In this document: positions 1-13,262 of the stretch, piece by piece | Layout of the letters: each line of letters opens with the position of its first letter | How positions within the stretch are numbered: position 1 is the stretch's first letter | Assembly (NCBI GenBank): GCA_900088475.1 | Contig: FLMG01001949.1 | Span: 8,341-67,799, forward strand | Source: Hyphochytrium catenoides | Taxonomy: Eukaryota; Sar; Hyphochytriomycetes; Hyphochytriales; Hyphochytriaceae | Length of the DNA: 59,459 nt | Direction of reading: 5' to 3' | Position numbers and translations under genes: made by a program | The notes under the pieces: generated by a model | Databases searched by the model: none | Told to the model about the DNA's origin: nothing | Seen by the model: the letters and a program-made list of their open reading frames with translations, nothing else

Positions 1-66
1 CTCTCTTTCTTTCTCTCTCTCTCTTTCTTTCTCTCTCTCTCTCTCTCGGTCTCTCTCTCTCTCTCG
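1..66. repeat. (CT)n/(CTTT) microsatellite at left edge
   Basis: An almost pure pyrimidine run of CTCTCTTTCT type fills the first 66 bases. It lies immediately downstream (minus strand) of the last visible HYDIN exon, so it is the start of a HYDIN intron. It reads as GA repeats in the sense direction. Confidence 0.9.
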
Positions 67-84
67 CGTCAACGTTAGTCCTAC

Positions 85-3000
85 CTCCAGAAGCTCTCTT
101 TTAAGTTAACATCCACTGGAGTGAACTCAAACGCCATTTCAAACTTCTTTCCCGCTAGCATGAGTCCCTTCTCCGAAGCGCACCGGAAGGCTGGACTACT
201 TTCACCCTCTGGTTCCCACACAAACTCATAAGACACATTTGTCGTGTTTACGACGTAGAATCTCTTCGTATTCTTGACCTTGATGCCGAGAGAGTCAATC
301 TCAAGGACGTGGATTGAAGTGTCCAATGGGCCCAGTTCTCCATGGGGCCCAGGTAACTCGGGAGAGCGATGCTGGGCGTAGTCCGATTGAGGGACCTCGA
401 AGTGGCAGATAGGGCGATAAGCCGATCCTGTGGTAAGGATCTCCATACCCTTGTAGACAGGAGTGCTGGCAGAGCTGCGGCATCGGAAAAGAAAGCGCAT
501 ATCATCAATCTCTACGGGAGTGAAAGTCACGACAAAGGTGGCCGTCTCCAGAGGAAGTATCCGTCCGGACTGTGGGCTAATGGCGAAGGGGCACGGAGGG
601 GAAGTCTTGTCTCCTCCGACGTAGGAGGCCTCCCAAACATACGGCATAGAGATCTGGCTGAGGTTTCTCACCGTAAATTTATGAGAACGGGTTCGAAACA
701 TCGCTGTCGAACGGAAATTTAACTCCTTGATGGAGCATTCGTACGAAAGAGCGTCGGCTGCCGCAGAGACCTTCAGGATCATGTCAGAAGAAGGAGAGAG
801 TGCGGTGAAAGAAGGCTCCTTGAGCGTAGTGTCCACTCGAGCTGAGAGGGGAGGTTGCGCTTCGGAGGGCGACGAAGTAGGGAAATGAACTTCTCTTCTG
901 GAGTCATCCCAGCTATTCTCTTCGTGCCTCTCCAGGTTGATTCGTTGCACGATTAGCTTGAATTGTTCGGCCTTAAACGAGAGAGCCGGCAAAGGAGACA
1001 ATCCTTCCTCTCTACTCTCTCTCTTCACGATGAAACTCACAGTAGCCTGTTTGGCTTCATTAGGGAACAGATGTCCAGCGGATGGGGAAAAGGAGAAGTA
1101 GGGATGGGAGGGCCACTGGAAACGGACGACATCTTGAGAGTTATTCTTCAGAGTTAACGTCTTATCGGTCTGGAAGACGCCGGATGACGAGGATGTCAAA
1201 GAAGAAAGATCCATGTCCTCAAAGACAAGTTCGTCACCAGCCTCCGAAGATAGGTCTTCAAAGGTGATGATGTCTTGGAAGGCGTGCCCTGTCAACCTCA
1301 GCACTGTGTCCTCGAACTGGTTCTGGATGACGCTGATCTTCATCTCGCACTTCTCACCTTCGGAGCTCCCCACTGCTGCATCTCCACCAGATCTCTGCCC
1401 GACTTCATGAGGAGAGTAGAAAAGGAAAAGTGTTTCACTCTGCTTTGGCTCTAGCTTGATGGAGGCATTTCGGCCAGCTGAGAAAGAGAAAGACGGATGC
1501 GAGGGCATGGAGAACAGGACCGTCGATGGCACAAGTCCGTCGTTTCGCAGCACGAGGGGAAGCTGCTTCTTCTTTCCTACCCTGACTCGGTCAAACTGCA
1601 ACAGTAAGGCCCCGTCCGCGTCAGTCTTGGATGGCTTCTCTATAGTTACGCAGGGCAAGGTTCCCTCGCCTGCATGGAAGTAAGGACGTTGGATGAAGCA
1701 GGAACGTCAGCAGGGGTAAGTGTTCATGGGCGGGCGAAATCAGTGAAAGGTTGTTAGGAGAGTGGACAGTTCGAGGTTTCCGAACACCTAGCCTCACTAA
1801 GTGACCTAGAGAGAGCGTAATGCCCCTCCGGCATGTCAGGAAAGACCTCTAGTACCGGGCTCCTACTCACCAGCCAGTTCGAACTCCAACTTATTGGTGG
1901 TAGGATCCGATCCATCCTCCACAGAAGCAACGAATTGCCCTCCATACTGTTGGAGGAGTGTTGGCCTAAAATAAACCGAGATGTACCGGTACTCATGAGG
2001 AGGGATGTCGAGGCTAGTAGGTTGGACAGAGAACGCATCTGAGCTCTTTATACCTACGAGTTCCCAGACGAGCGAGTTTGAAAGCGTCAGATTGGAGCCT
2101 AGAGCATAAGGAAGGATATACATCGGCGAGAATCTACCTCTAACCCAAAAACAATGACTATATCAAGAAGATGGATAATTAGCGGAAGGGGAAGCTATGA
2201 AATGACCGCTAGAATGCACCTAGTAACGTCAAGGAGCTTACCAAGGGCATGTGGTTTGACCTCAAAATTCACATGCGCTTTGACCTTCGTAGGATTACTG
2301 ATTCGGAACTTCTGTTGCACGCCGTTCGGGTGGGAGGAAGGCACGATGGCACCAAAGAGGAAAGTCCGCTCTTCAATGACGAATATGCCATCTTTCTTTT
2401 CTCCTTCTCCTAGAGATCGAATGATACGTTGCTCCTCAAAGATTGACTCAAAGTCCGTGGTGTTGATGCCTGGAAAGCAGCTCTCTCCCACCAGTTCGTA
2501 GTGCAGACTTTTGGTCTGCTCACTGTCTTCGTGGTCCCTACCACTGATCTCTATCAAGATGTCCTCTCGGTACAAGTGTTCATCCTTTGGAAGGAATTTG
2601 ATCTAGTAGAAAGGAGCAACCCAGTTGTAGGCAACATTAGCCTACATTTATCAACCTAATGCTGGATATACAGCTGAACAACAGTCCACACGTTGAGATC
2701 TAAGGAGCTAAGGAGGCCAGTAGACTTCGACTTACCTCTATAATGGCCATAGCGCCTGGCACAAGCTTCCCGCTTCTGGGACTCATCTCAAATTGTCCCA
2801 CTCTGAAAGAAGTGTTGGAATCCACTTTGCTGATGTCCTTCGTGCTTTCCCTTGCTTTCTCCACTGTAGTCTTAGAGCCATCGAAGAGGCAGAAGTTGAA
2901 CTCAAATTCGCCCTCATTCTTGATCTCCATGCGTTTGTCTTTGGGAATATCTTTGTAGCTCATCGCGCCGAAGTTTATTCCCCTAGAGTTTAAAGGTGCG

Positions 3001-6000
3001 CGTCGATTGAACAGTATGAGATGGGGGAATATGAAGGCAGCAATGTGCAGTTAACGAATTCTGTACCGGCTGGGCTGGATGCGGAACTTGCTGAAAACTG
3101 AGCGCACGGAGAGCTGCAGATTGAATTCGTGATGTTGCTCGCCGGTGCTGCCTTCCATGATAAGGCAGCGGATGTCTTTATTGTCGCGGAAAGTGACTTC
3201 GGCCGAGGATTGGAAGCGGACCACAATCTTCTTCACCTACAGACACAAAGCATGATGAAGTGAGAAGTCGGAGTAAGTGATAAGCTTGTTTAAGTAGGTA
3301 GAGGTATTGACAAATATGGTTTCGGCAGGCGGAAGAAAGCTGTGGGGAGAACAAAGCATGAGAGTGAGAGGACAGCCAAGTTCATGGTGAGCTCATTGTT
3401 ACATAAGTTGGAGTTGCGGACGTCATCATCCTTGAGGCGCTTACTGACCTCTCCAGGGTCCAGGGAACCCTCCATTGGCTCCACCTGAAACACTTGCGCT
3501 GTAGTCGCCTTTCTGATGTTAAACTTATATCTGATGGAGTATTTGCCTTGATTCCGCATATTATAGTGACGAACATCGGTGTCTCCTACGCGGTGAAGCC
3601 CGAAGTCAAACACTCCGTCCAGTCTCTCCCCTTTATCATCCTCGAAGGAGCAAACGTCAATCTTGTACGCCTCGGCGAGACACTTTATTTTTAGAGTCTG
3701 CGTCCTCGGATCCACAGGGTTGAGCTCGCTCTCAGCGTCTGCATATATGACTAGTAGGTTCCCGTTAAAAACTCTTTCCTCTCGTGCAGTGAACTGGACT
3801 GTGATCCTGGTCTCTTGATCTACATTTAAGGAAGCAAATAATTAAGCGTATGTGAGAACCTGAGGAAGCGCTGAACTCCAGTTGCGGTCCACAACTGATA
3901 CCTGGCTTTGTGATCCCACGCGAAGGAGTTACACTGAACTCTTCCGTTAGACCGCTAGCGGGGTCCACAGAGACTAACCATGCGACTGGGACGGACGAGG
4001 TATTTTTGATGACGAAGGTCTTTTCTTCCTGTCTTCCTAACAGTAGGCGATCGAAGTCAATCTTCCTCCAGCTTTCCCAGTCCAATGAGCCTTCCTGTTC
4101 GGTCTCTCCGGTCGATGGAGGCTTAGCTACGGAGGGCTCTCCTTTTCTAGCGCTTTTCTTGGAGCTTGGACGAACGATTGCTCCTCCTGCCTCGGTGCTT
4201 CTAGACGTCGTCTTGGCTGGCTCTTCCCAAGGTCCAAGAAGGTCAATGTGTGGCTGAGATCCTGCACAGCTGAAATTGAAGACTACAGGCTCTGGATTAT
4301 CTCGGATGCAGCATATGAGCTGATCCTCGTATTCTTTACTTTCTTGAGGGAATGCCCATACTTCAACCTCGGCTGTTTCTCCTTCAGGAAGCGTTAGACT
4401 CGATGGTCGGACCCTGAAAGCTCCGGATGAGCTCTTTCCGCTTTGGCTCATGACTGACAGCATCTGCAATTCTACTTTTGCCTCAAACTTGCTGTTGTTA
4501 GACAAGCGAATGATCTCTTTATGAGCCACAAGAGAGGGTTCGAAGAGACTCTTATCCTTCACTTTCTCAATTAAGGAGAAGTCTTTGCCGGAGAGAAGCG
4601 GGCCAAACTCAAAAACTCCCTTGCTAACGACAAACTTTTTCTGCACAATGGTGCTCTCCTGCTTGCTCTTCACTCTCCGCATAAAGACATTCCTTGGATC
4701 ACTGTTGATCGAAGGCGTCGCGCAGTTTCCAAAGAGAAAGAGTGAGTACTCTTTTGACGGATTACCTAATATCTCAAAGCCCATAGTCGTAGAGAGCTTC
4801 CCGATAGTGTCGGACGAAAATTCTATTGTCAGGGAGACCGATTCTTTGGGCGGAAGAATCCAACGAACTTTTCGCGCAGCAACCAAAGCCTCTAAACCAG
4901 AACCGCTTGATTTGGTCGATTGAGAGAACGAGGAACTTTCATCCGGGACCAGACGGAAGCTGGGATTGCTTGGCCTCTGTTGACGCATTGCAGATGAGAG
5001 GACGGGTCAACCACATACAGAAATAGGAATCAGCATAAAAACTCGGTAAGATCTGCAAGGGCTGACTGAGGTGAACTCCTTGACTAGAAAAGATAGAACA
5101 GTTAAGGGATAGACCGTAAAGGTAGCCCTGTAAGCACTTACAGCTATTCTTGGTCCTGCGCGCCTCCAAAGTTGATAATCATTAACGTCTGCTGGCACTG
5201 GAGGTTGAGCCGCATCACTCGCCACCTCAATATTCAGCGTTTGCAGCACCTGGGAAGCAATGTCTTCTTGCGATTGCTCCAGTGCCAGCGGGATTGAAAG
5301 AACCGAAGGTTGTTTAGGCGAGAATCCTGACTTGCTGTGGCTTTCTGTACTAGAGACTTGCTGAACAAGCTGCATCGCTGTGGCTCTGCTGGCCTGAGAC
5401 GCTTGAAGGAGCTGCTTCAGGTCTGCTTTCTGCTTTGCGTTGGAGGCTAAAGCTTCCTCTACCTCTCCCTTGGTTCTGCGAAGCTCCACTTCTTTCTCTC
5501 TTTGTATTGCATCTATCCTTTTGGCATTTGCATAGTTTTCTCTATCCTCTTCAGACATTGCTTCAACGGTTTGACTATCGAACTCCTGAAAGCCTGCAAG
5601 TGGGGGAATAGGTCAGCGCAACCAAAACTGAGCCGCGCAACGCAAACTCAAATCTCTGCATATCGGATCAAGAGTCACGCGTAGATATTTCTCTTACCAT
5701 TAGAACTCAAGGTGGATAGCTCGGTGTTTAGAGTGGCTAACCGTTGCTCCAGAGACACTTTCGCTACCTCACACCTGCCTGCCACATACTTCTCGTCTCC
5801 GTCAAGGGTGACGACCGTCAGATTCTGAAGACTGAGTGACAGCACTTCAAGGACGTGCGTTGAAGGTTCAAGATAAGAAGAGCTGATTTGGGATATTATA
5901 GCCCCGACACAATCTTCTTGCTTTTCCAGATGCCATCTCAGGACCGCCGCCGCAATTTCCTTGGACACCACACGAGCTTGTAGTGCTGCACCAGATGCTG

Positions 6001-9000
6001 ATGAACGTGGAGGGGGCACAGGTTCAGTCTGGAGACATTGCATCAATTTGCTTCTTAAAGGATTTGTGGATTGTTCATCGCCTATCATCGCTATAACGGC
6101 ATCGTCGAGGGACGCAAGGGCCATCCCCATCCTTTGAGAGAGCAGGCGAGCAACTTCGGAAACTTCTGAAGCCAAGGGCCCAATGATGACAACGTCTCTA
6201 GCGAGACCACGATCTCTTCGAGTGGCCGGATGCGGAGGAATGTATGCTCCTCTTTCATTGTAGCATCTCCGAGCATATTCTTTGCAGACGCAAGGCTGGA
6301 TACCCTCTCCAGGCGTTCGGACAGGGAGGCGTAAACAATCGTCTGGACCGTAGCCAACCATTTCTCGTAGCATTGTTTCCTCTTGAGCATACTGCTCGTC
6401 GAAGTCCAAGGAATAGATTTCCACTGGCCAATCGCTCTCGTTGATCAATGCCACACTCTTCCTACAGGGCCGACTGTATGGCAGAATGGCACCCATATCA
6501 AGCATCGGTGGATCAAAGCGAATTGATGAGAGTATTCCGTGGCCCTTCAATGTGAGGTTGGTCACCTTGGGGTTCTCATTGATCTTGATCGGGAGCTTAG
6601 CATTGTACGATCGCCCTTCAATGGGAACAAACTCAATCTTTACCGTTGTGCTCTCTCCTGGCTGCAGAGTGCCCTGCATTGGCTCCATTTGAAAGAAGGA
6701 TAGGTCTTTTGCCTTAGACAGTGCCTTCTTGACTGCCCACTCAGACAAAACTGGTCCAGGATTACTAAAATGCAGTGTGATGACACGGCAGTTGCCTACT
6801 AAGACCCGCTCGAAGTCTAACACCTCTTTGCTTACTTTCAGCTCCGGTACGCAGACATTTGCTTTCATTCTTACAACTACCACCGGACCATTCCGGATCT
6901 GCAGTGGAAGATCAACAGAAAGAGGCCCAACGCTCCTATTTTTGGATGCTGTGAACCAGGAGTGAAACTCCACAGTCTCTCCGTCAGGCAGCTTCACCAC
7001 TTTCTCTGGCTCCAGGTTAAACCCCACAGCAACGCAGAGATTTTTGTCGAAATCTAAGGAGACAGGGCATCGACCTACGTTGGTCAAACGGAACTTCCTC
7101 AGCTTTTTGGAGCCCATCACGACATTGCCGAAGTCACAAGTGTATACACAAGAGACGAAGTCAGGAGCTTCCAATTTTCCGACGTCTCTTTCTTCCTTCT
7201 CAGGACGTGCTTTCACTTTGCTCGAGACTTTTGTCGAAGATAAACCTTCATCACCCTGCTGGGGGTTGTCTTCCTGTAAGAAGCAGCCACCGACGGATGG
7301 AATACAGCTGTTTTAGTAAGAACTTATTGCAGAAAGAGACACGACAGCTCCAGAGTTAGCGTATCCTTTGACAACAAAGAGACAGGGTAAGGTGAAGGCT
7401 CGCTGAAACAGGAGGTGGCTTCAAACAAGCGGAAGAGAGGAATGTCTGTTGTTACCTCAGGTGCCTCCCCCTCATCTTGCTCCTGCTCCTCGATTTCTAC
7501 TGCTGCTTGTGGCTGCATACTCTTCCGTTCCTTCAAATAGTTGGCAAAGGCAAGACGAGTCGCTTCGGCCTCTATGTCAGAAGGAGTGGGCTCTCTCTTG
7601 AAGAGCCAAGGGACAGATTCCTTCTCCTGGTTAGTCTCTGCAGAAGGTAAAAGGAGCCACGTGATGGTGTGAGATAGTTGCCTTCCCTTCTGCTTCCCTC
7701 AGTGCTTTCTGTCTCCTGCTTAGCTTTCTCTTACCCCTCTGCCTATTCTTAGGGGTTCTATCCCCATCTCTCAACCTCCATTCGGCACTTTATCGTAACG
7801 GCTTCATCTCTCTTACCAGCTGTGCCTGGTGGGCCCATGGGACCTTTGCGAGGAGATTTCGATGGTCCTGTGCCCGTTCTAGAACTCGTGTAAGTACTCC
7901 GAGCAGTCCCTGATACCGTACGAGCAGTGGCCCCAACCTTGCCGGTAGGGCTGGAGGAAGCTGGCGGGCCAAGGAAACTATCTACAGCTATCTCTGGAGG
8001 AAATACAACGTCTTTCTGTCGTCGAAGATTCTCTTCCGCTTCCAAAAGAAGTTGGTCATAGGAATGTTTTGTGCTAAACTCTTCATCGCGAGGAAGAGAA
8101 AGGGAGATGGAAGCCGAGGTGCTAAGCCCTGCAATGCAGAACTCAAAAGGAGGGTAGTGAGCGATTTCCAGTATAATTTCCTCCATAATGCACTCTGGCC
8201 ATCCTGGAGACAGCTTTACAGAGATACGCTGCTTCTCGTTGCCAAACACTTTTCCATGCTTGGGGGATATCTTGATCATGTCTGGCCGCGATAGAGCTTC
8301 AGTCCGGATATTGAAGGAAAAAGAAACTTTGCCAGTGTTAACAATGTAAAAGTCTCGCTCCTCTGTCCTGTCATAGAGAAGCTGGCCAAAGTCCAGGAAG
8401 TACTTGTCCAGCTTGAATGTGGTAGTGGACGCTTCTCCTACTAGACTCAATTCGTATTCTGGACCGCCCTTTGCCTCACAAACAACCTGTGCCTTGAACT
8501 TACGGTTCGCATGGCCGTAGTACGTCAGCTCGACATTCTGACTCTGGCCTGCGCGGATTAACGACCTGATAGGCATGAGGTCGAACACCTGTTAAGATAG
8601 GAAGTATATTTTATTTGTTAGTTGGTTCACGAAAGGAGTTTGTACCCCACTCACGTCGCGTCCAGCCTTCAAATTTAAGACCAAAAGAGTAGTTATTAAG
8701 GTGTAGAAGGCTTAGGGAAGAAGGAGGGTACAAAGGAGCAAGGAGATACGTCTAGCTAGTGCTAAAGCTGAGCCGGATGAAAGAGAGAGGAAGGTATCGC
8801 TTACGGCTTCCATATTACCACCAGATCTCTTTCCGCACCTGATTAATAGGAATGTAAGGCTTGCTAGCAGTGGCCACAGAGCGGGCTTCTTCTTCATCCT
8901 CCAAGAAGGCCCAGGAGATCTCTGCATCTACCTTGGATGTATTGGTCACTTTCACTTGCATGGCCTTCGACGTGTCGTTCAATATACAACCAAAGTCGAT

Positions 9001-12000
9001 CTTCGTATACTCAAACTCTAAGTTGGGGAAACAAGTCTCCCCCCTCAGGTCTATGCTGTCTCTCTGGGGATGCTCTTGATAGACAATGGTAACTTTGCTA
9101 TCGATAACTCGGCTTTGTTTATCCCCTTTGAACCCTGGGTCGAAGTCAACCGTCACAGCGGCGCTCTCTCCCGGGCGAAGTGAGCACTCGGTGGTCCCAA
9201 TAGAGAAAGGAGCCTACATTGACGGTTAGCTTGACGCTCCCACCTGTTGCGTCTGTCTTTGTTGCGTCCCACGCCTCAAACCAACCCATTACGAGGCCCT
9301 TGGCCCTTCTGTTAGTCATCCTTTGTCTTTTCTCAATAGTTATTCTCAATCATCTGCGTATATTTGTCTCTCTTTTCTTCTTATTCTCTCTCCTTTCTCT
9401 CTTCTCTCTCTCTCTCTCTCTCTCTGTCTCTTTTGTCCTCGTTCATCCTTGGTGGCCTCTACAATCTTTCGTCAGTCTCACCTGCGCCCGGAGTGTGAAA
9501 GATAGCGGCAGCTCAGAGGAGTTAGTTAAGGTGAGTGGCTGGCTCTGGACCTTTGGAGCAGTGTCAGGACTATACACATAAATATATTCCAAGCGGCTCT
9601 TGGAGGGCTGCACGAGGGGGTTAATGAAATGCGCTCTCGCTGAGCAGGTGAAGGCAATCTTGCTAGCCTTTTCTTGCGGGACTTTGCTTTCGCAAACTAA
9701 AACGTTCTGGATGTCTCCGGGGGTCGGAGAGCAACCCCTAATTGTGAAGGTACAGGCTGTCATAGGCTTGAGCTCAATCGTTTCAGGAATGACCATGAAG
9801 ATTGGCTCTTCTGGCACTTTCGCATCCTTCTCTTTCTTTTTGGTCTTGCCTTTGACTGGATCCGACTTTTCTCTCTTCAGACCTTCGACCAATGTGTCTT
9901 TGAAGGTTTTGTTAACCCAGCTGACAATGTGGTTCCTCCTCCCCCTATTCTCCAGAAGATATTTCTTTTCGAACGTGCGGTTGGTTAGCTGGTGGCCGAA
10001 GTCAATGACGCTCAGATCCTCCTCACAGTGCAAGGTCGTGCCAACACCCTTGGCAGTCAAAGGGATAATAAGTGTCTCTCCTTCAGTCACTATGATGTGC
10101 AGACAGTCAGCGTGTGCCACCGTGTCATCGAGGTTGGCGAATAGGGTGAGCTCAAACGTCTCCCCTGGGAGGACCACGCCCTCTCGCAGATCAACTCTAA
10201 AGCGTGAGCGAGGATGCTTAACGAAGGTCTTGAATGGAGCAGGAATCAGTGTCGGGTTGACAAGCTTCAAAATCTTTGGATGATCGGTCAAGCACTTTAT
10301 ATTGCCCCAGTTCGCCTCTTGATTGTCAAGCTTCAAATATGGGCCCTCACCCTTACAACTGAGATTTCCCGCAAGAGGTACATCAGCTCCCACAGCCCTT
10401 ATATAGAAAGGCAGCCGCATGTTACCCAGCCGCTCACAGATGAGTCGTATGTCAAGCTTCGCCTTCGCATTGGCCGGAATAATACCCTTCCCTGGTAGGA
10501 TCTCATAGCTGGCAACCACCTGGGTGGACTCATCCTGAGGGACCACTTCGTACTTGACAGGCAGAGGGGATTTGTTGACCAGAGTGACGGAACTAGTCAC
10601 GGGATACCGCAGATAACAGCTGCCAAAGGGTACATCAGCTGCTTCTAGCTCCAGCTTAGGCGCTTGGCAATGTGCATGAATGGGGAGAGAGAGAAGATCT
10701 TCTCCTACTCCTTCTACATCGACGACCAAATAGTAATCGTACTTCTTGACACTGTTGGAGTTGAGAGTGAGCTTAATCTTCCCATACGATTTCGGCCCAA
10801 TCTCCCCTTGTGTCGGAAAGATATGAAACTCTTTTCGGGTATGTTGTCCATCCTGCGGTACCCGTAGCTTGTACTTGATCGGAATCTCGGAGGTGTTATG
10901 CAAAGTCACCTCTTGAGTCTGAGGAATGTCATAAGGAATGACTCCAAAGTCAATGCTATCGACATCAAAGGCGAATGTAGGGCCAACCACATGGCCCTTT
11001 ATTCTCACGGTGGGGAGTTTGTCGGTTCCTTTCAAATTGACCTCAAACTTCTCGTTGAATTCACCAAGAATATTGGAGTGGAAATAGATTTCCAGAGTCT
11101 CACTCTTTCCGCTGGGAAGAACTCCACTCGTTTTCCTGAAGCACGACCGATTAGCGAGAGGGAAAGACATCCATTGGATAAAAGGATGATGACAACTTAT
11201 GATGCACCATGCAGAAGCAATCGAGAACTCTGAAACTCGCAAAGGCCTCACAGGTTTTGGGAGGCAAATTGACAAGCCAACGAATATGTTAGTTGAGAGT
11301 AGTCAGGGTCAGAGGAGGAGTGATAATCCGAAGAGCCGTATGTATCTGCTTACTTGAAGTGGAACTTGCTTCCAAACGTTGACGTATTGCCCAGCACCGT
11401 CCAGTGCGCCTCTATGTCCCCGTCGTTTTGTATGGGGATCTCGTACTTGCGATATGAGTTGATGAAGACGTCCCCCACGTCTAAACTGTCATATGGAAAT
11501 GAGACCTTCGGACCAATTCCCTGACCCAACATCTGCAACTGGAGTCGGTCCTCTAATCCTGTCACCTCAAGATACGCCAATCCCTTGTAGGAGAACTCCA
11601 ACTGTGGTCGAAAGGACATGGTGATCTGTAGGAGACGGCGTCAATGTAGTTACAAAGGAACTCTACAGCTCCCAAAAGATCTCTAGAGACTAGGTAACAC
11701 AGAAAGTCTCTAGAGATTAGGTGACGTAGATTATAGAAGATTAAAGAACTGGGCTAGTGAAGTGGGAAACTAAGCAGAGCAGACATCGTGGAAGGGTTAG
11801 GCACTCTGCTTACAGAGCTCTCACAATTCCTACCGTGATCTCTGATCGTGCCCAGATCTCTCCTGTCATCGGCTCAAGGGTGAAGCTATCATCAACAAAA
11901 AGCAGCTCGTCCTCTTCGACAGCAGTTCGCAAGGTCTAGGAGAACTCCTGGTCAATATTGCCAACGCCCCAAATCAAGGGAATACTGTCGAGCAATCTAA

Positions 12001-13262
12001 TACTGACCTTATACTTCCGCCTAATAATCATCAGTTCATCCTCCAATTCATGACCATCAGTCGCCTCGGACCAATCCTGAGCCTCGACGTTTTGAATTTC
12101 AAGTGTTTTCAGCCGATCCAGCTCTTCAATGAGTCTGGAGAGTCGAGAGTCAGAAGATCAAAAGGTGAACCTAAAACGATGAAGACTTGACTACCTTTGT
12201 TTTTCCAGTTTCTCCTCAGCTGTGGTTCTGTACGTCTTCCAGGCAAACTTGACTGGCTCATCACTCTGGTTGCAAATCTTGAACGTCTTCTTGGAAAGGA
12301 GTGAGATGAAAACGGGATCGGCTTCAATGAGAGACTCGTCGAGAGAAATAGGCAGGTTCATCCCGCGGCCTCGAAGGTTGACAAGGCATTCATTGCGATC
12401 GTCATCGGTAATTATGAGTGCTCCGTGGGTCACTTCTGTAGAGCTAGGGGTGTAGTGTAGCTGCACCTGGATAGTGACCCCCACGTCCACCGATGCCGAA
12501 TGGGGGAAGACGCGAACGCAGGGATCCATGCTGGTGAAGGTGAACTGTGAAGCTTTGTTTCCTACATTTCTGACCATAACGCACTTCGTCGTCTCCCTCT
12601 TGACGGGACAAGGGCCGAAGTTAATCTCATCCGGGAAGTTGAGGACGGCGAGTGGACCAGGGGCTTTAATAGGCACTACGAACTTTTCTCTTTCCGTGCA
12701 GAACACAAGGTCAAGGTGGTAAGGCTTCCTTTCCTTTGGTTTGAACTTGATGGTGTAGCTGACCTCCATTCCGGAGGCAATGCGGCCATCGCTACGTTCA
12801 GAAGCAAACTTTGGCGCTGATAAAGAGAAGTAAGGAGAGTCCGGGGGAATGACCTTGATTCTTCGCGCAGTCTGCAGAGGCGCACCCATGAATTTACAAG
12901 GTGAGAGGTTAGGAATAGGCACCAGCAAGAGGGAAAGAGCGACGACGTACAACATCGTTGTTCCGTAGGTAGAGGGTCTGCTCATATTCTCCGAACGGCT
13001 CATACTCTGCGAAGATCACCTCCGGCGGGCTTGGTTGAAATAGCGGTTCGTCCACATCCACCACTGTTGATCTCAGTGCAGATTGTTCTGAGGATTTCAC
13101 AAACTGAAAGAAGTACTAGATTAAACCCTTGGCTGTCGTGGAGAGATTTTGGCGTCAACTTTTGACTACCTCGATTATCGCTGGAGGAGGGTACTTGGCT
13201 GGCCGCTTCGGGCCTCTTATAAGTTCTTCGAGCCGTTCTGAAGGTGGCTGAGACAGTGGAGA
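85..13262 (-). CDS. HYDIN: HYDIN, axonemal central-pair protein (3' end beyond window)
   Basis: HYDIN is a giant repeat protein of ASH/MSP-type beta-sandwich domains in the C2 projection of the axonemal central pair. The visible exons are colinear with animal HYDIN. The N-terminal block has FQPSPPEVIFAEYEPF, then LRNNDV spliced in phase (intron 12950-12872) to TARRIKVIPPDSPYF. Next comes a short coiled segment and then an exon reading FVDDSFTLEPMTGEIW. The large exon at about 11150-9480 contains VVGPTFAFDVDSIDFG and LVVDVEGVGEDLLSLPI. Near 9000 is IDFGCILNDTSK. At 5675-7216 is an adenylate-kinase-like segment, followed by coiled coil near 5007-5558. The most distal exon (1669-85) matches the part about 900 residues before the human C-terminus and ends in a donor (GAG/GTAGGA), so the gene runs off the left edge. 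The exon starting at 13262 opens at an acceptor, so the true start codon lies further upstream and is unresolved. About 15 exons are visible; introns are mostly 50-150 bp. Confidence 0.96.
9385..9427. repeat. CT-rich low-complexity tract in HYDIN intron
   Basis: A TTCTCTCTCC-to-CTCTCTCTCT pyrimidine tract sits between the HYDIN exon beginning near 9480 and the exon ending near 9220, so it is intronic. Short plus-strand reading frames through it are low-complexity artefacts. Confidence 0.8.

Noticed and set aside
1-66. Tandem CT units as a CRISPR or telomere-like array
   Set aside because: Simple microsatellite without spacers or telomeric motif, and located in an intron.
369-722. Plus-strand frame of 117 codons
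   Set aside because: Antisense shadow of a HYDIN exon whose protein matches animal HYDIN closely; the plus frame has no domain.
9219-9581. Plus-strand frame rich in Leu/Ser/Phe
   Set aside because: Runs through the CT-rich HYDIN intron; low-complexity artefact.
9600-10283. Plus-strand 227-codon frame
   Set aside because: Lies wholly antisense to the largest confident HYDIN exon; no recognisable features.
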